Part shown: piece by piece, positions 1 through 7,440 of the stretch
Layout: the number at the start of each line of letters is the position of its first letter
Position numbering within the stretch: the stretch's first letter is position 1
Source of the DNA: an uncultured Eubacteriaceae bacterium
GTDB lineage: Bacteria > Bacillota > Clostridia > Lachnospirales > CAG-274
Reading direction: 5' to 3'
Length of the DNA stretch: 10,768 bases
NCBI GenBank assembly: GCA_946534775.1
Contig: CAMNCZ010000016.1
Coordinates: forward strand, 1 to 10,768
Translations under genes and position numbers: made by a program
Notes under the pieces: generated by a model
What the model was told of the DNA's origin: nothing
The model's input: the letters and a program-made list of their open reading frames with translations, nothing else
The model's database searches: none

Positions 1-19
1 TGTGCATGCCCCGCAGGGT

Positions 20-55
20 TATAGTAAATGACATTTTTAAATGTCGTTTACTATA
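20..55. repeat. Long near-perfect palindrome (hairpin) of unknown role
   Basis: Positions 20-36 pair with 39-55 around a 2-base centre. The arms give 17 pairs with a single T/G exception (29 with 46), which is a G-U wobble in a + strand RNA and an A/C mismatch in a - strand RNA. The stop codon of the small - strand gene (37-39) lies at the tip, so its last codons form one arm. No T-run follows on either strand, so it is not a standard intrinsic terminator. It could be the end of a miniature repeat, a processed 3' hairpin protecting the mRNA end, or a protein-binding palindrome. The sequence alone does not decide. Confidence 0.6.
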
Positions 56-195
56 TGTTCTCCGTAAATATCTGTCAAAGTCGGAAGTTCGTTTTTAAGT
101 TTGTTCGTATCGATCTCGCATTTTATCACAGATAGCAGCCACAATGCCATAAACGCTGCGACTGCGGCTAAAAACAATCTTTTTATTATTTTCAT
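37..195 (-). CDS. Small 52-residue membrane-anchored or exported protein
   Basis: A short frame starts MKIIKRLFLAAVAAFMALWL and ends ..EHIVNDI. Residues 7-24 form one hydrophobic segment after a K/R-rich start, which fits a signal anchor or uncleaved signal peptide, and about 27 mostly polar residues follow. The ATG (193-195) overlaps the TGA of the upstream gene as ATGA, so translation is probably coupled to it. The family is not recognised. Its stop lies inside a long palindrome, so it could be a truncated N-terminus of a longer protein rather than a complete small protein. The ATGA coupling supports real translation; the function is unknown. Confidence 0.5.
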   Translation of the reverse strand: MKIIKRLFLAAVAAFMALWLLSVIKCEIDTNKLKNELPTLTDIYGEHIVNDI

Positions 196-1010
196 TTGAA
201 AATTTCCTCTTTTGTAGCCATTCTTGTGCCTGTTCCATTACAAATAACATAATAGTCATATTCATACAAATAATTGCTGTTTATACCGTTATACAAAATA
301 TCACCTTGCGAATTATCGTCTTTTCTTTTTAAATCGGTATTTTGAGGGTATACGGATATATATACCGCATCAAGATCGGTCCCGTTTTTAAAATTTTCGG
401 TATTTTGCAGCAGTTGTTCCCTACTTGTATTTTCATTTTCAAGTGCATAAATATTCATATCTCCCTCATCAAAATAACCCAGTAAATCATTGAAAAATAC
501 CTCGGGATCCATAGCCGCATATCTTACCGTACTGCGTTCAAGGAAAAGATATATATTTTTATTCACATAATGATCGGTATAGTTATTGTACACTACTTCC
601 TGACCGCAGTTATCAAATCTGATATATTTCACATCCACACCCAATTTTTCCGAAACATATCCGTAAAAATTTTTATACAGCTTTTCCTCTTCGTAATCAT
701 CGGTCAGATTGCCGTTTCTGTTGGTGCATCTTATCTCACTGCCGCTGCTGTCGATAAATATGCCGCCCTCGGCCGAGTAGGTAAAATACCCGCCGTCAAG
801 CATTGCATCGTGATAACCTATATCGCTTGGATAATATTTTACGCAGTCGGTAATTTTTATATTGTATTTTTGTTCAAGATAAGCCGTGGCATTTTGTATA
901 AACTCTTCTTTTTGTTTGTCTTTAATATATTTTTCCGACGACTTTCTCAGTACGGAAAATCCGACTATAGTCAAAACTATCACGGTTATCAATATCAAAA
1001 TTTTTTTCAT
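192..1010 (-). CDS. Hypothetical membrane-anchored extracytoplasmic protein, 272 residues
   Basis: The protein begins with Lys-Lys and a hydrophobic stretch at about residues 4-20, typical of a signal anchor or signal peptide without a lipobox cysteine. The rest is hydrophilic, rich in Tyr, Asp, Asn and Glu, with four cysteines (about 56, 95, 135, 257) that could form disulfides outside the cell. No catalytic motif or named domain was recognised. The start ATG (1008-1010) is preceded by AGGA at good spacing (AGGAAACAAAATG). The gene begins only 20 bases after the T-run of the terminator of the upstream SPFH gene, so it is expressed by read-through or from a promoter not seen. It is coupled to the following 52-residue gene by an ATGA overlap, suggesting the two small membrane-anchored products are made together. 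Confidence 0.75.
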   Translation of the reverse strand: MKKILILITVIVLTIVGFSVLRKSSEKYIKDKQKEEFIQNATAYLEQKYNIKITDCVKYYPSDIGYHDAMLDGGYFTYSAEGGIFIDSSGSEIRCTNRNGNLTDDYEEEKLYKNFYGYVSEKLGVDVKYIRFDNCGQEVVYNNYTDHYVNKNIYLFLERSTVRYAAMDPEVFFNDLLGYFDEGDMNIYALENENTSREQLLQNTENFKNGTDLDAVYISVYPQNTDLKRKDDNSQGDILYNGINSNYLYEYDYYVICNGTGTRMATKEEIFK

Positions 1011-1030
1011 TTTGTTTCCTTTATATATTT

Positions 1031-1059
1031 AAAAAACGGACTGCCAAACAGACAGTCCG
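1031..1059 (-). terminator. Rho-independent terminator of the SPFH gene
   Basis: Read on the - strand, CGGACTG (1059-1053) pairs with CAGTCCG (1043-1037). One U-G and one C-G pair extend the stem to 9 pairs around a 5-base loop, and six T residues (1036-1031) follow directly. It begins 8 bases after the SPFH stop codon and is the clearest intrinsic terminator in the window. Confidence 0.9.
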
Positions 1060-1067
1060 CATTGATT

Positions 1068-2405
1068 TTACTGTTTATCGTTTTCGTCAAACGGGTCGCC
1101 GCATTCGGGGCAGAATTTAGGCGGGTTTGTGGGATCTTCGGGTTCCCAACCGCACTTATCACACTTGTAAAGCGGTGCACCTGCGGGCTTTGGCTTGCCG
1201 CATTCGGAACAGAACTTGCCCTTGTTTACTGCACCGCAGCTGCAAGTCCAGCCCTCTGCCGATACGGGAGCGGGCTTGGGAGCGCCGCACTCTGCACAGA
1301 ATTTACCTGTATTGCCCGTGTGGCCGCAAGTACAAGCCCAACCTGCTGCCGCCTGAGGAGCGGGCTGCTGTGCCTGCTGTTGTGCCTGCTGCTGAGCACC
1401 CATCTGGAAGAGATTGCCTGCGTTCATACCTCCTGCGTTCTGAGCCATATTCATACCCATAAATGCACCCATTACGCCCATACCGCCGTTTTGGTTGTTG
1501 GCTGCGCCGACCATAGCTTCGCCCTGAGCGCCAACAAGGTGCGCAGCTGCCATAGTGGGATTACGGAATGTTGCATCACGCTGAAGTTTTTTGATAAGTT
1601 CCTCGTCTTCCTGAGAAGCACTGATAGAAGAAACACCGACCGAAACGATCTCAATACCGCGGATATCGTGCCATTTAGCGGAAAGTACCTCGTTAAGTGC
1701 ATCGGCCATTTCCATAGTATGGTTTGTAACTGCGCTGTAACGGATACCCATTTCGCTTATTTTACCGAAAGCGGGCTGTAAAGCCGTCAAAAACTCGGTT
1801 TTCATCTGGCCTTCAATAGTTTCGCGCTTGTATGCGTCGGTTACATTTCCGCATACATTTGTATAAAATTTGATAGGATCGACGATTCTGAATGAATATT
1901 CTCCGAAACATCTTACGGAAATATCGATATCAAGTCCGATATTATTGTCAACAACACGGAAAGGCACAGGATTGGGGGTGCCGTATTTATTGTTCATAAG
2001 TTCCTTTGTATTTACAAAGTAAACTCTCTGATCGTTGGCTGTAGCTCCGCCAAATGTGAAACGCTTGCCTATGTTCTTGAAAGATTCTTTCAGACCTTCA
2101 CCAAAACCACCGTAGAAAATACTGGGTTCCGTCGAAGAGTCGTATACAAACTCGCCCGGCTCCGCACAAACCTCGGCAACCTTGCCCTGCTCAACGATAA
2201 GCATACACTGACCGTCGGCAACGGCGATAATGCTGCCGTTTGAAATGATGTTATCGTTGCCCTTTGTATTAGAGCCTTTGTTTACCCTTTTTGAACCCTT
2301 TAAAACGAGTACGCTTTCGGGCATAGCCTCGCAGTAAAAGTATTCACGCCATTGATCCGCAAGCACCGAACCTGCCGCAGATGCTATAGCTTTAATAAGT
2401 CCCAT
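1068..2405 (-). CDS. SPFH-domain protein with three C-terminal zinc ribbons (YdjI-like)
   Basis: The 445-residue protein resembles the Bacillus YdjI / COG4260 group ('virion core protein' in older annotation). An N-terminal SPFH/band-7-like region spans about residues 25-280 (for example GLDIDISVRCFGEYSFRI near 157-174). A Met/Gly/Asn-rich then Gln/Ala-rich linker covers about 300-354. Three zinc ribbons follow, with cysteine sets 358/360/370/373, 388/390/399/402 and 415/418/432/435. No membrane segment is evident, so it probably associates peripherally. In B. subtilis, ydjI sits in the pspA-ydjGHI envelope-stress operon; a similar membrane-stress role here is inference, and no pspA homologue is in view. 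The start is firm: GGGAGG lies 9 bases before the ATG. It has its own promoter and a strong terminator. At 445 residues it is longer than B. subtilis YdjI (about 320), mainly through the linker and extra ribbons. Confidence 0.88.
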   Translation of the reverse strand: MGLIKAIASAAGSVLADQWREYFYCEAMPESVLVLKGSKRVNKGSNTKGNDNIISNGSIIAVADGQCMLIVEQGKVAEVCAEPGEFVYDSSTEPSIFYGGFGEGLKESFKNIGKRFTFGGATANDQRVYFVNTKELMNNKYGTPNPVPFRVVDNNIGLDIDISVRCFGEYSFRIVDPIKFYTNVCGNVTDAYKRETIEGQMKTEFLTALQPAFGKISEMGIRYSAVTNHTMEMADALNEVLSAKWHDIRGIEIVSVGVSSISASQEDEELIKKLQRDATFRNPTMAAAHLVGAQGEAMVGAANNQNGGMGVMGAFMGMNMAQNAGGMNAGNLFQMGAQQQAQQQAQQPAPQAAAGWACTCGHTGNTGKFCAECGAPKPAPVSAEGWTCSCGAVNKGKFCSECGKPKPAGAPLYKCDKCGWEPEDPTNPPKFCPECGDPFDENDKQ

Positions 2406-2441
2406 AAGTAAAAACCTCCCTTGTTTTTTTAATATTACCCA

Positions 2442-2456
2442 CCGTCCGACAGACGG
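2442..2456 (-). other. Small hairpin in the 5' leader of the SPFH gene
   Basis: CCGTC and GACGG (5 pairs, loop of 5) lie in the leader about 37 bases upstream of the SPFH start codon. It is the only GC-rich patch in an otherwise AT-rich leader. No T-run follows, so it is not a terminator. It may stabilise the transcript or do nothing. Confidence 0.3.
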
Positions 2457-2496
2457 AGAACAATCCTTATTAGTTAAAATTTACTATATTTATAAT

Positions 2497-2525
2497 ATTA
2501 TATCAAATTTAATATAAAAAATCAA
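2497..2525 (-). promoter_or_regulatory. SigA-type extended -10 promoter of the SPFH gene
   Basis: On the - strand, TTGATT (2525-2520) is followed after exactly 17 bases by a perfect TATAAT (2502-2497) preceded by TGA, giving an extended -10 (TGnTATAAT). The start point would fall near 2490, giving a leader of about 85 bases. The -35 begins only 15 bases past the stop codon of the upstream permease gene, with no convincing terminator between, so operon read-through may add to this promoter. Confidence 0.75.
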
Positions 2526-2540
2526 CATATATTGATAATT

Positions 2541-3566
2541 TTACCGATATTTTTGTTTTAAGGTGCCCAATATGCAAAGTACACCCGAAAAGCCCGTTAA
2601 ATTCAATGTTTTCTCATAAATAAAATAATGCGAAAGTAAAATTTTTTCTATCGGTAAAAAAGCGGGGGAAATATTTGAAATTCTTACTATATCAAACAAA
2701 AACACCGTCATTATCACCAAAGGCATAATTATCCACGCGATCTTTTCGTTTTTTACAAAGCCCGCAAATATCATACTGCCGCCCCAGATGCCTGCGCAGA
2801 ATATCAAAAACCTGATATGATCGGGCTTTTTATCAAGGATATACAGCGAAACAAGTGCCGATATCAAAAACAAAACGACCGATACCGCAATACAGCTGCC
2901 CGCACCGAAATTTACACCGATTTTTTTATCTTTTATTGCAAAAGTTGTACCGATAAGGCCTGCACAAATAAGCAGCATTGCGCAGACACAAAGCGGGATA
3001 TTCCTTTTGGGAGTGCTTGTTTCGGGCCTTGCGGGTGCTTCTTCAAACGTTACGGAAGACGGCGTACTTTCTACATATTTAAGATAAGACGATTCAAAAT
3101 TATCATCAACTATACCTATATTACTTTTTTTTGCGAAACTCAGCGCCGCTTTATCACCGTAAATTTTAAGCACCGATGCAAAAACCGCTTCTTTACTTAC
3201 TTCCGTTAAAACAGCGGCATAACCTTCGCCGTTTATTATCTGCATATTTTCGATATCAGCCACGTTTTCGGGCAGAATAAAGGCACATTCAAGCAGCTGC
3301 GTTTCCACATCAAGCTTCATTTGCTCCTTATCGGTATAGACCCTGAACGTGATAGCATCAGTATTTTTTACCAAATCGGCAATAACTTCATCGGCATTGC
3401 CCTCGGCGTATATACCTACAAAAGCCCCTTCTGCCTTGTTTATATAGGTATTGAAAACCAGCGCAAGCAGCGGCATACAAAAAAGCAGAAGCACAATACC
3501 GGGATGACCGAGTATACGTTTTGTGTAAATTAAAATATTTTCAAAAAAATTCTTTATATATTTCAT
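2541..3566 (-). CDS. ABC-2-type transporter permease, second of a pair
   Basis: The 341-residue protein has the layout of ABC-2 export permeases. One membrane segment lies at about 23-40 and a long extracytoplasmic loop at about 41-188. A cluster of segments follows at about 190-211, 223-244, 251-271 and 276-297, then a short hydrophobic end at about 322-335. The final segment is short for a membrane helix, so 5 or 6 helices are possible. The loop holds a small domain that resembles, by layout, the extracytoplasmic part of YhgE/Pip-like permeases. The ATG (3564-3566) overlaps the stop of the preceding permease as ATGA, with GAGGTG 7 bases upstream. It probably forms a heterodimer with that permease, driven by the ATPase at the head of the operon. 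The transported substrate cannot be inferred. Confidence 0.8.
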   Translation of the reverse strand: MKYIKNFFENILIYTKRILGHPGIVLLLFCMPLLALVFNTYINKAEGAFVGIYAEGNADEVIADLVKNTDAITFRVYTDKEQMKLDVETQLLECAFILPENVADIENMQIINGEGYAAVLTEVSKEAVFASVLKIYGDKAALSFAKKSNIGIVDDNFESSYLKYVESTPSSVTFEEAPARPETSTPKRNIPLCVCAMLLICAGLIGTTFAIKDKKIGVNFGAGSCIAVSVVLFLISALVSLYILDKKPDHIRFLIFCAGIWGGSMIFAGFVKNEKIAWIIMPLVIMTVFLFDIVRISNISPAFLPIEKILLSHYFIYEKTLNLTGFSGVLCILGTLKQKYR

Positions 3567-4720
3567 CTCTGCACACCTCTTTTCAATGCGCAGATAACAA
3601 AAGTTATTGCATATACCGCCGCAGCCATCGGCAAAACGCTGATTTTGGGCGAATGGTATGTAAAAAGCGACATAAAGCAGTTAAACACCGTATTTATCGG
3701 CATAAAGGCGGAGAGTTTATCAAGCCCCGTGCCCGCAAGATAAGCTGTCGGCACAAAAAGCCCGCCTATAAAACCCGTTACAGCCGTAAACGCAGTCAGC
3801 AAAAGCACAGCACTGCCCCCAAACACCGTATAAAAGCAGGTTATAAGCTGTCCGCATATAAATACCGCACAAACTATCTCGAAAACTTTTATTTCGACAA
3901 AAGGCACAAAGTTGTTTACTACAATAAGCGCGGGCACAACAAACAGCGCAACTATCAAACTAATTGTTATCTGTTTTAAAATAAGCATAAACACACCGTT
4001 GTAGCGCCATAATTTACAGTAACTTTTAAAACCTTGACCGTAGTCGTAAAACATAAATGAAAGACTTATGCCGCAAAGCAGGCATATAAGGCTCAAAGCA
4101 GATGCGCAGTAATATTGTTTGATGCTCAAAGTACCGTAAGGCGACCAACTTTCGCGCACAAACAGCTTGCTGCGTCCCATTACAAAATTTACATATTCCA
4201 TATTTATATCTAACAACTGGGTGCGGCTGAGTCTTTTTCCGTCGGCAGCCGCATAAATACCCGCCTGCACGGTAATAAGCATATCACTGCCCACCGATAC
4301 GAGACGCCTGAACACCGAGTTGTCACTACCCTGCGGCACAATAATTACCGCGGGGGTATTGCTGCCGTCCATTATACCCTGAATATAATTTTCGGGGAAA
4401 ATAATACCGCCGTAAAATCTGCCATCGGATATGCCGTCATAAACCGCTTGTTTACTATCGACAGCCTCAAACTGCGATATGCTTTTCACACTGTCCATTT
4501 CCGTGACCATATTTACAAGCATATTTATATATGTGTCGTTACTTGGGTTAAAATAGCCTATTTTTACCTTGACTGCGCCGCCTTCGGCTTTGTCGGCTGC
4601 GCCAAAGCGCAGCAAAAGTGCGGCAATTACAAATAATGCCGCAGCACACAAAAGTATGCGCGGCATAAATTTTAAGGTACGTTTAAGCTCCAGTAAAAAA
4701 AGTTTGAATGTTAATTTCAT
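3563..4720 (-). CDS. ABC-2-type transporter permease, first of a pair
   Basis: The 385-residue protein has six predicted membrane segments: about 20-38, then 203-224, 243-267, 280-300, 303-322 and 361-380. A large extracytoplasmic domain (about 40-200) sits between the first and second. The stretch GGLFVPTAYLAGTGLDKLSA (319-338) followed by MPINTVFNCF is the typical ABC-2 signature before the last helix. Family knowledge points to export of a peptide, lipid, polysaccharide or drug rather than import. It lies 20 bases after the stop of the large accessory gene, with AAGGGA about 9 bases before the ATG. Its stop overlaps the start of the second permease by 4 bases. It is the better conserved of the two permeases and likely pairs with the other. 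Confidence 0.88.
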   Translation of the reverse strand: MKLTFKLFLLELKRTLKFMPRILLCAAALFVIAALLLRFGAADKAEGGAVKVKIGYFNPSNDTYINMLVNMVTEMDSVKSISQFEAVDSKQAVYDGISDGRFYGGIIFPENYIQGIMDGSNTPAVIIVPQGSDNSVFRRLVSVGSDMLITVQAGIYAAADGKRLSRTQLLDINMEYVNFVMGRSKLFVRESWSPYGTLSIKQYYCASALSLICLLCGISLSFMFYDYGQGFKSYCKLWRYNGVFMLILKQITISLIVALFVVPALIVVNNFVPFVEIKVFEIVCAVFICGQLITCFYTVFGGSAVLLLTAFTAVTGFIGGLFVPTAYLAGTGLDKLSAFMPINTVFNCFMSLFTYHSPKISVLPMAAAVYAITFVICALKRGVQR

Positions 4721-4740
4721 TTTCTTTTTCCCTTGCCGTT

Positions 4741-6732
4741 TTAAGCGGCATCACTATCAACTTGTTCGTTGTCTTTTTCGGGATCTTTCGGCGTATCTTC
4801 GGCATTTGCATCGGAGGATGTTTCACTTTCGGTGCTTTCGCCCGTTTCCGAAGTAGTCGTTTCACTTGGATTTTCGGTATTTTCGGCAGGAACATTTGTT
4901 ATACCGTCAACACTTTCAAGTGCCTTATTAAGCGTATTTATCGCTGTATCGAAATTCTGTGCAACAGTAGCTTTTATCTGATCTATCTGCGCCTTGTCGG
5001 CTTTGAAAAGTTCTGTCACATTACCCTGCGGAGTGTCAACACGTTTTTTAAATGACTTTATCTCATAGCTGCCTTCCATAACAAGGGTAAGCGCATCGTT
5101 ATAATCAAGTTTTATTTCCTGCGCATTCAGCTTTGTAATACCGTTTTCCTTGCTAAGCTGTCCCGAACCGTTAAGGTCGATAAAACCACCGCTCGGGGTT
5201 TTAAGGTCGGCACTGCCGTTCAATACACCTGTCGATTTATCGTAAGTAAGCGAAGTATCTACGCTTAAATCGTTATCGCCGTTGCCAAGCACAAAATTGC
5301 GCTTGTTAACGAAAGTTTTATCAAAATTATCCGTATTTTCAATATAACTTGCGGTAAGTTTTTGCTGTCCGTCATCAAGCGTAAGCACAAGGCTGACATC
5401 CTCATACGGACGCTTGCCGCCATTCATACCGCCGACAAAATTTATCTTCATCTGGTCCTCATCTATATTGTAGACCGTATTGAAATCAACATCCGCAAGC
5501 ACACCTCTGTAAATATATACATCGGCTCCTGTGTCGATAAATGTCGATTTATTTATCTGTTCAAGCACTCTGTCCATTTCCTTGTAATATTCATCAACAA
5601 GTGCGTTGGGGTCTTTAAACAGCATTGAATACAAGGCCACGGACTCATACTGAACTTTCGCATATTCTCCTAAAAGCGATTTTATCTTTTTATTTGTTCT
5701 TACCTTGCTAAGTACGTTTACAAGCGCATTTTTAAAATCATCGCCCTTTATTTCAAGCCTGTAGCCGCGCAGCTTCTTTTCCTGACCGTCTATCATAACG
5801 CTCTTTTTCTCTTTTATTCTTGAGTACTTCGCTTTTTTCGACAAACTGTCCATTTCCTTTGTAAATACCTGCGACATTTCATCGGTAAGGCTTAAAACGA
5901 TCTCTCCCTGGTTTTCTTCGTCTTTAAACATTTTCAGCGAAAATTCGTGATCGGAAGAAATTTCAAGATCCGCACCCAACGCCGAACCCGACAGCTGAGA
6001 AACTATATTTTCGCAGTCCATCGACAGCCAATCATCATATATACCGGGTGAAGAGAACATTATTTTTTTGTTGTCGGTATACATTTTAAGCTGGGCAGGC
6101 GTTAAATCATTGTAAGTGATACCAAGCTGTGCCGCAGCGGTTTTTGTGGATTTATTTTTGTCTATACTGCCCGAAATGCCAATACCTGCGGCACCCGCGG
6201 TGTTATCCGTAACAGCAAGAGAAAAACTTTGGCTGATATCGCCTTTCTTCATCCATTTTGCCACATCTTTACCGAATATCGTTCCTGCAATATCACTGCG
6301 TTTCTGATAACTCGATATCGTCTTTGCATAAGCACGTCTTACTTTTCCTTTGCTGCCCGAAAACAGGTTAAACAAACCCGCAAGCAACATCAACAGTATT
6401 AAAAACAGTACACCAAGTACTGCCGTTACTCTTATGATACGTTTTATTTTTTTCTTTCTTTTTCTTTTGCGCTTTTCTTCGGGATCTTCGCGTACCGTGC
6501 GTTTTCTTTTGATAGGTTCGCTTTCGGCTTTTCTATTTGGCTGTTCGCTGCTGTGCCGTCTTGTAGGTTCGGCATCAGTGCGTTTTCTTACGGGTTCAAG
6601 TTCCGTCTGCCGCCTTGAAGATTCGCCTGATCTTCGTGATGACCTTTTTTCATCGCTGTGTGAAGAGCGATTTAAAAGTTCCTCGCGTGTTGCGATTTTT
6701 ACGTCGCGTTTTTTGCGTTCATTATCACTCAT
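4741..6732 (-). CDS. Large single-pass membrane protein encoded inside the ABC exporter operon
   Basis: With this start it has 663 residues. Residues 1-97 form a highly charged, Ser/Arg/Lys/Glu-rich, probably disordered cytoplasmic segment ending in a dense Lys/Arg run. One membrane helix follows at about 103-124. A large extracytoplasmic domain (about 125-610) is rich in beta-like segments and Asp/Asn/Lys, with an acidic Ser/Thr/Glu tail from about 615. The positive-inside rule gives N-in, C-out. The family is uncertain; the architecture suggests a DUF6583-like protein, which I could not check. An upstream in-frame GTG (6741) was rejected because it abuts the AAGG of the ribosome site, while AAGGTGG lies 5 bases before the ATG at 6732. 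The start overlaps the ATPase stop by 8 bases, so it is co-translated with the ATPase and is likely a transporter subunit or accessory protein. No catalytic motif was seen. Confidence 0.82.
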   Translation of the reverse strand: MSDNERKKRDVKIATREELLNRSSHSDEKRSSRRSGESSRRQTELEPVRKRTDAEPTRRHSSEQPNRKAESEPIKRKRTVREDPEEKRKRKRKKKIKRIIRVTAVLGVLFLILLMLLAGLFNLFSGSKGKVRRAYAKTISSYQKRSDIAGTIFGKDVAKWMKKGDISQSFSLAVTDNTAGAAGIGISGSIDKNKSTKTAAAQLGITYNDLTPAQLKMYTDNKKIMFSSPGIYDDWLSMDCENIVSQLSGSALGADLEISSDHEFSLKMFKDEENQGEIVLSLTDEMSQVFTKEMDSLSKKAKYSRIKEKKSVMIDGQEKKLRGYRLEIKGDDFKNALVNVLSKVRTNKKIKSLLGEYAKVQYESVALYSMLFKDPNALVDEYYKEMDRVLEQINKSTFIDTGADVYIYRGVLADVDFNTVYNIDEDQMKINFVGGMNGGKRPYEDVSLVLTLDDGQQKLTASYIENTDNFDKTFVNKRNFVLGNGDNDLSVDTSLTYDKSTGVLNGSADLKTPSGGFIDLNGSGQLSKENGITKLNAQEIKLDYNDALTLVMEGSYEIKSFKKRVDTPQGNVTELFKADKAQIDQIKATVAQNFDTAINTLNKALESVDGITNVPAENTENPSETTTSETGESTESETSSDANAEDTPKDPEKDNEQVDSDAA

Positions 6733-7405
6733 TTTTTCCACCTTGATTAAGATATTCCATTATTTCATTGTATGAAGCATCTTTATTTATTTCTTTTAGA
6801 ACCCCGTTTTTCATAAGCATAAGGCGGGTGCAGTTTTTTATCTCGTCATAATTATGCGTTGTCAGCACAACAGTGCCGCCCGAGTGCATATAATCCCCAA
6901 GCATAGACCACATTTCGTCCTTTGCAACAATATCAAGTGCAGTTGTCGGCTCATCCATAACAAGTATGGGCGCATCGTTTGCCATTGCAATACAAAGACT
7001 GACCCTGCGTTTCATACCGCCGGAAAGCTTATTTACAGGTTTATTCAAATATGTGTTTATCTTTAATTTTTTTATAAGCGGGTGATTTTTAAAAGATACA
7101 TCCATTGTTGAAAACCACAATTTCAGATTATCTTTTACACTCAATTCATCTATTAAAGGGTCGTTTTGCGGCAAATAACCGAAAAGATGCTTAAAATCAT
7201 CTTTATCGACAGGTTTGTCGCCGTTTAAAATACTTCCTTTATCCGCGCGTATTATGCCGCACAAAACCTGCACAAGCGTTGTTTTGCCGCAGCCGTTTCC
7301 GCCGATTATAGCAATACAATCGCCCTTGTTGATATCAAGGCTTGCGCCGTTTAATATATTTGCTTTTCCGTAGCTTTTATATATTTGTTTAAGCCTTAAC
7401 ATCAT
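6725..7405 (-). CDS. ABC transporter ATP-binding protein
   Basis: The 226-residue nucleotide-binding subunit is complete: Walker A GGNGCGKT (35-42), Q-loop Gln80, signature LSGGM (127-131), Walker B ILVMD (147-151) with catalytic Glu152, D-loop TALD (155-158) and switch His184. There is no fused membrane domain. It would hydrolyse ATP to drive the two ABC-2 permeases of the same operon. It is the first gene after the promoter at 7441-7468. Two adjacent ATG codons (7405 and 7402) compete: GTGGGG precedes them at about 4 and 7 bases, so the second may be the main start, changing the product by one residue. Its end overlaps the next gene by 8 bases, consistent with coupled synthesis of a complex. 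Confidence 0.93.
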   Translation of the reverse strand: MMLRLKQIYKSYGKANILNGASLDINKGDCIAIIGGNGCGKTTLVQVLCGIIRADKGSILNGDKPVDKDDFKHLFGYLPQNDPLIDELSVKDNLKLWFSTMDVSFKNHPLIKKLKINTYLNKPVNKLSGGMKRRVSLCIAMANDAPILVMDEPTTALDIVAKDEMWSMLGDYMHSGGTVVLTTHNYDEIKNCTRLMLMKNGVLKEINKDASYNEIMEYLNQGGKNE

Positions 7406-7440
7406 TCTACCCCACTTAAATTACATACTATTCTATTATA

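Noticed and set aside
1020..1046. TTGGCA-16-TATAAA on the - strand as a promoter for the 272-residue gene
   Set aside because: The predicted start would fall between the ribosome site and the ATG, so the transcript would lack its own Shine-Dalgarno sequence.
570..1781. 403-residue + strand reading frame opposite the SPFH and 272-residue genes
   Set aside because: It is antisense to two well-supported genes, spans their terminator, has no ribosome site, and its product is a Cys/Leu/His-rich composition typical of a shadow frame.
2520..2536. AT-rich hairpin after the second permease (ATCAA, 6-base loop, TTGAT, then T-run) as a terminator
   Set aside because: The stem has only 5 pairs, four of them A-T, too weak for reliable termination, and it overlaps the -35 of the SPFH promoter.
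6730..6741. GTG at 6741 as the start of the large accessory protein
   Set aside because: The GTG directly follows AAG of the Shine-Dalgarno sequence, leaving no spacer. The ATG at 6732 has AAGGTGG at 5 bases.
2520..7405. Toxin-antitoxin, phage defence or CRISPR system in the left half
   Set aside because: No nuclease, toxin, reverse transcriptase, Cas or repeat-spacer features were seen. The genes read as transport and membrane functions.
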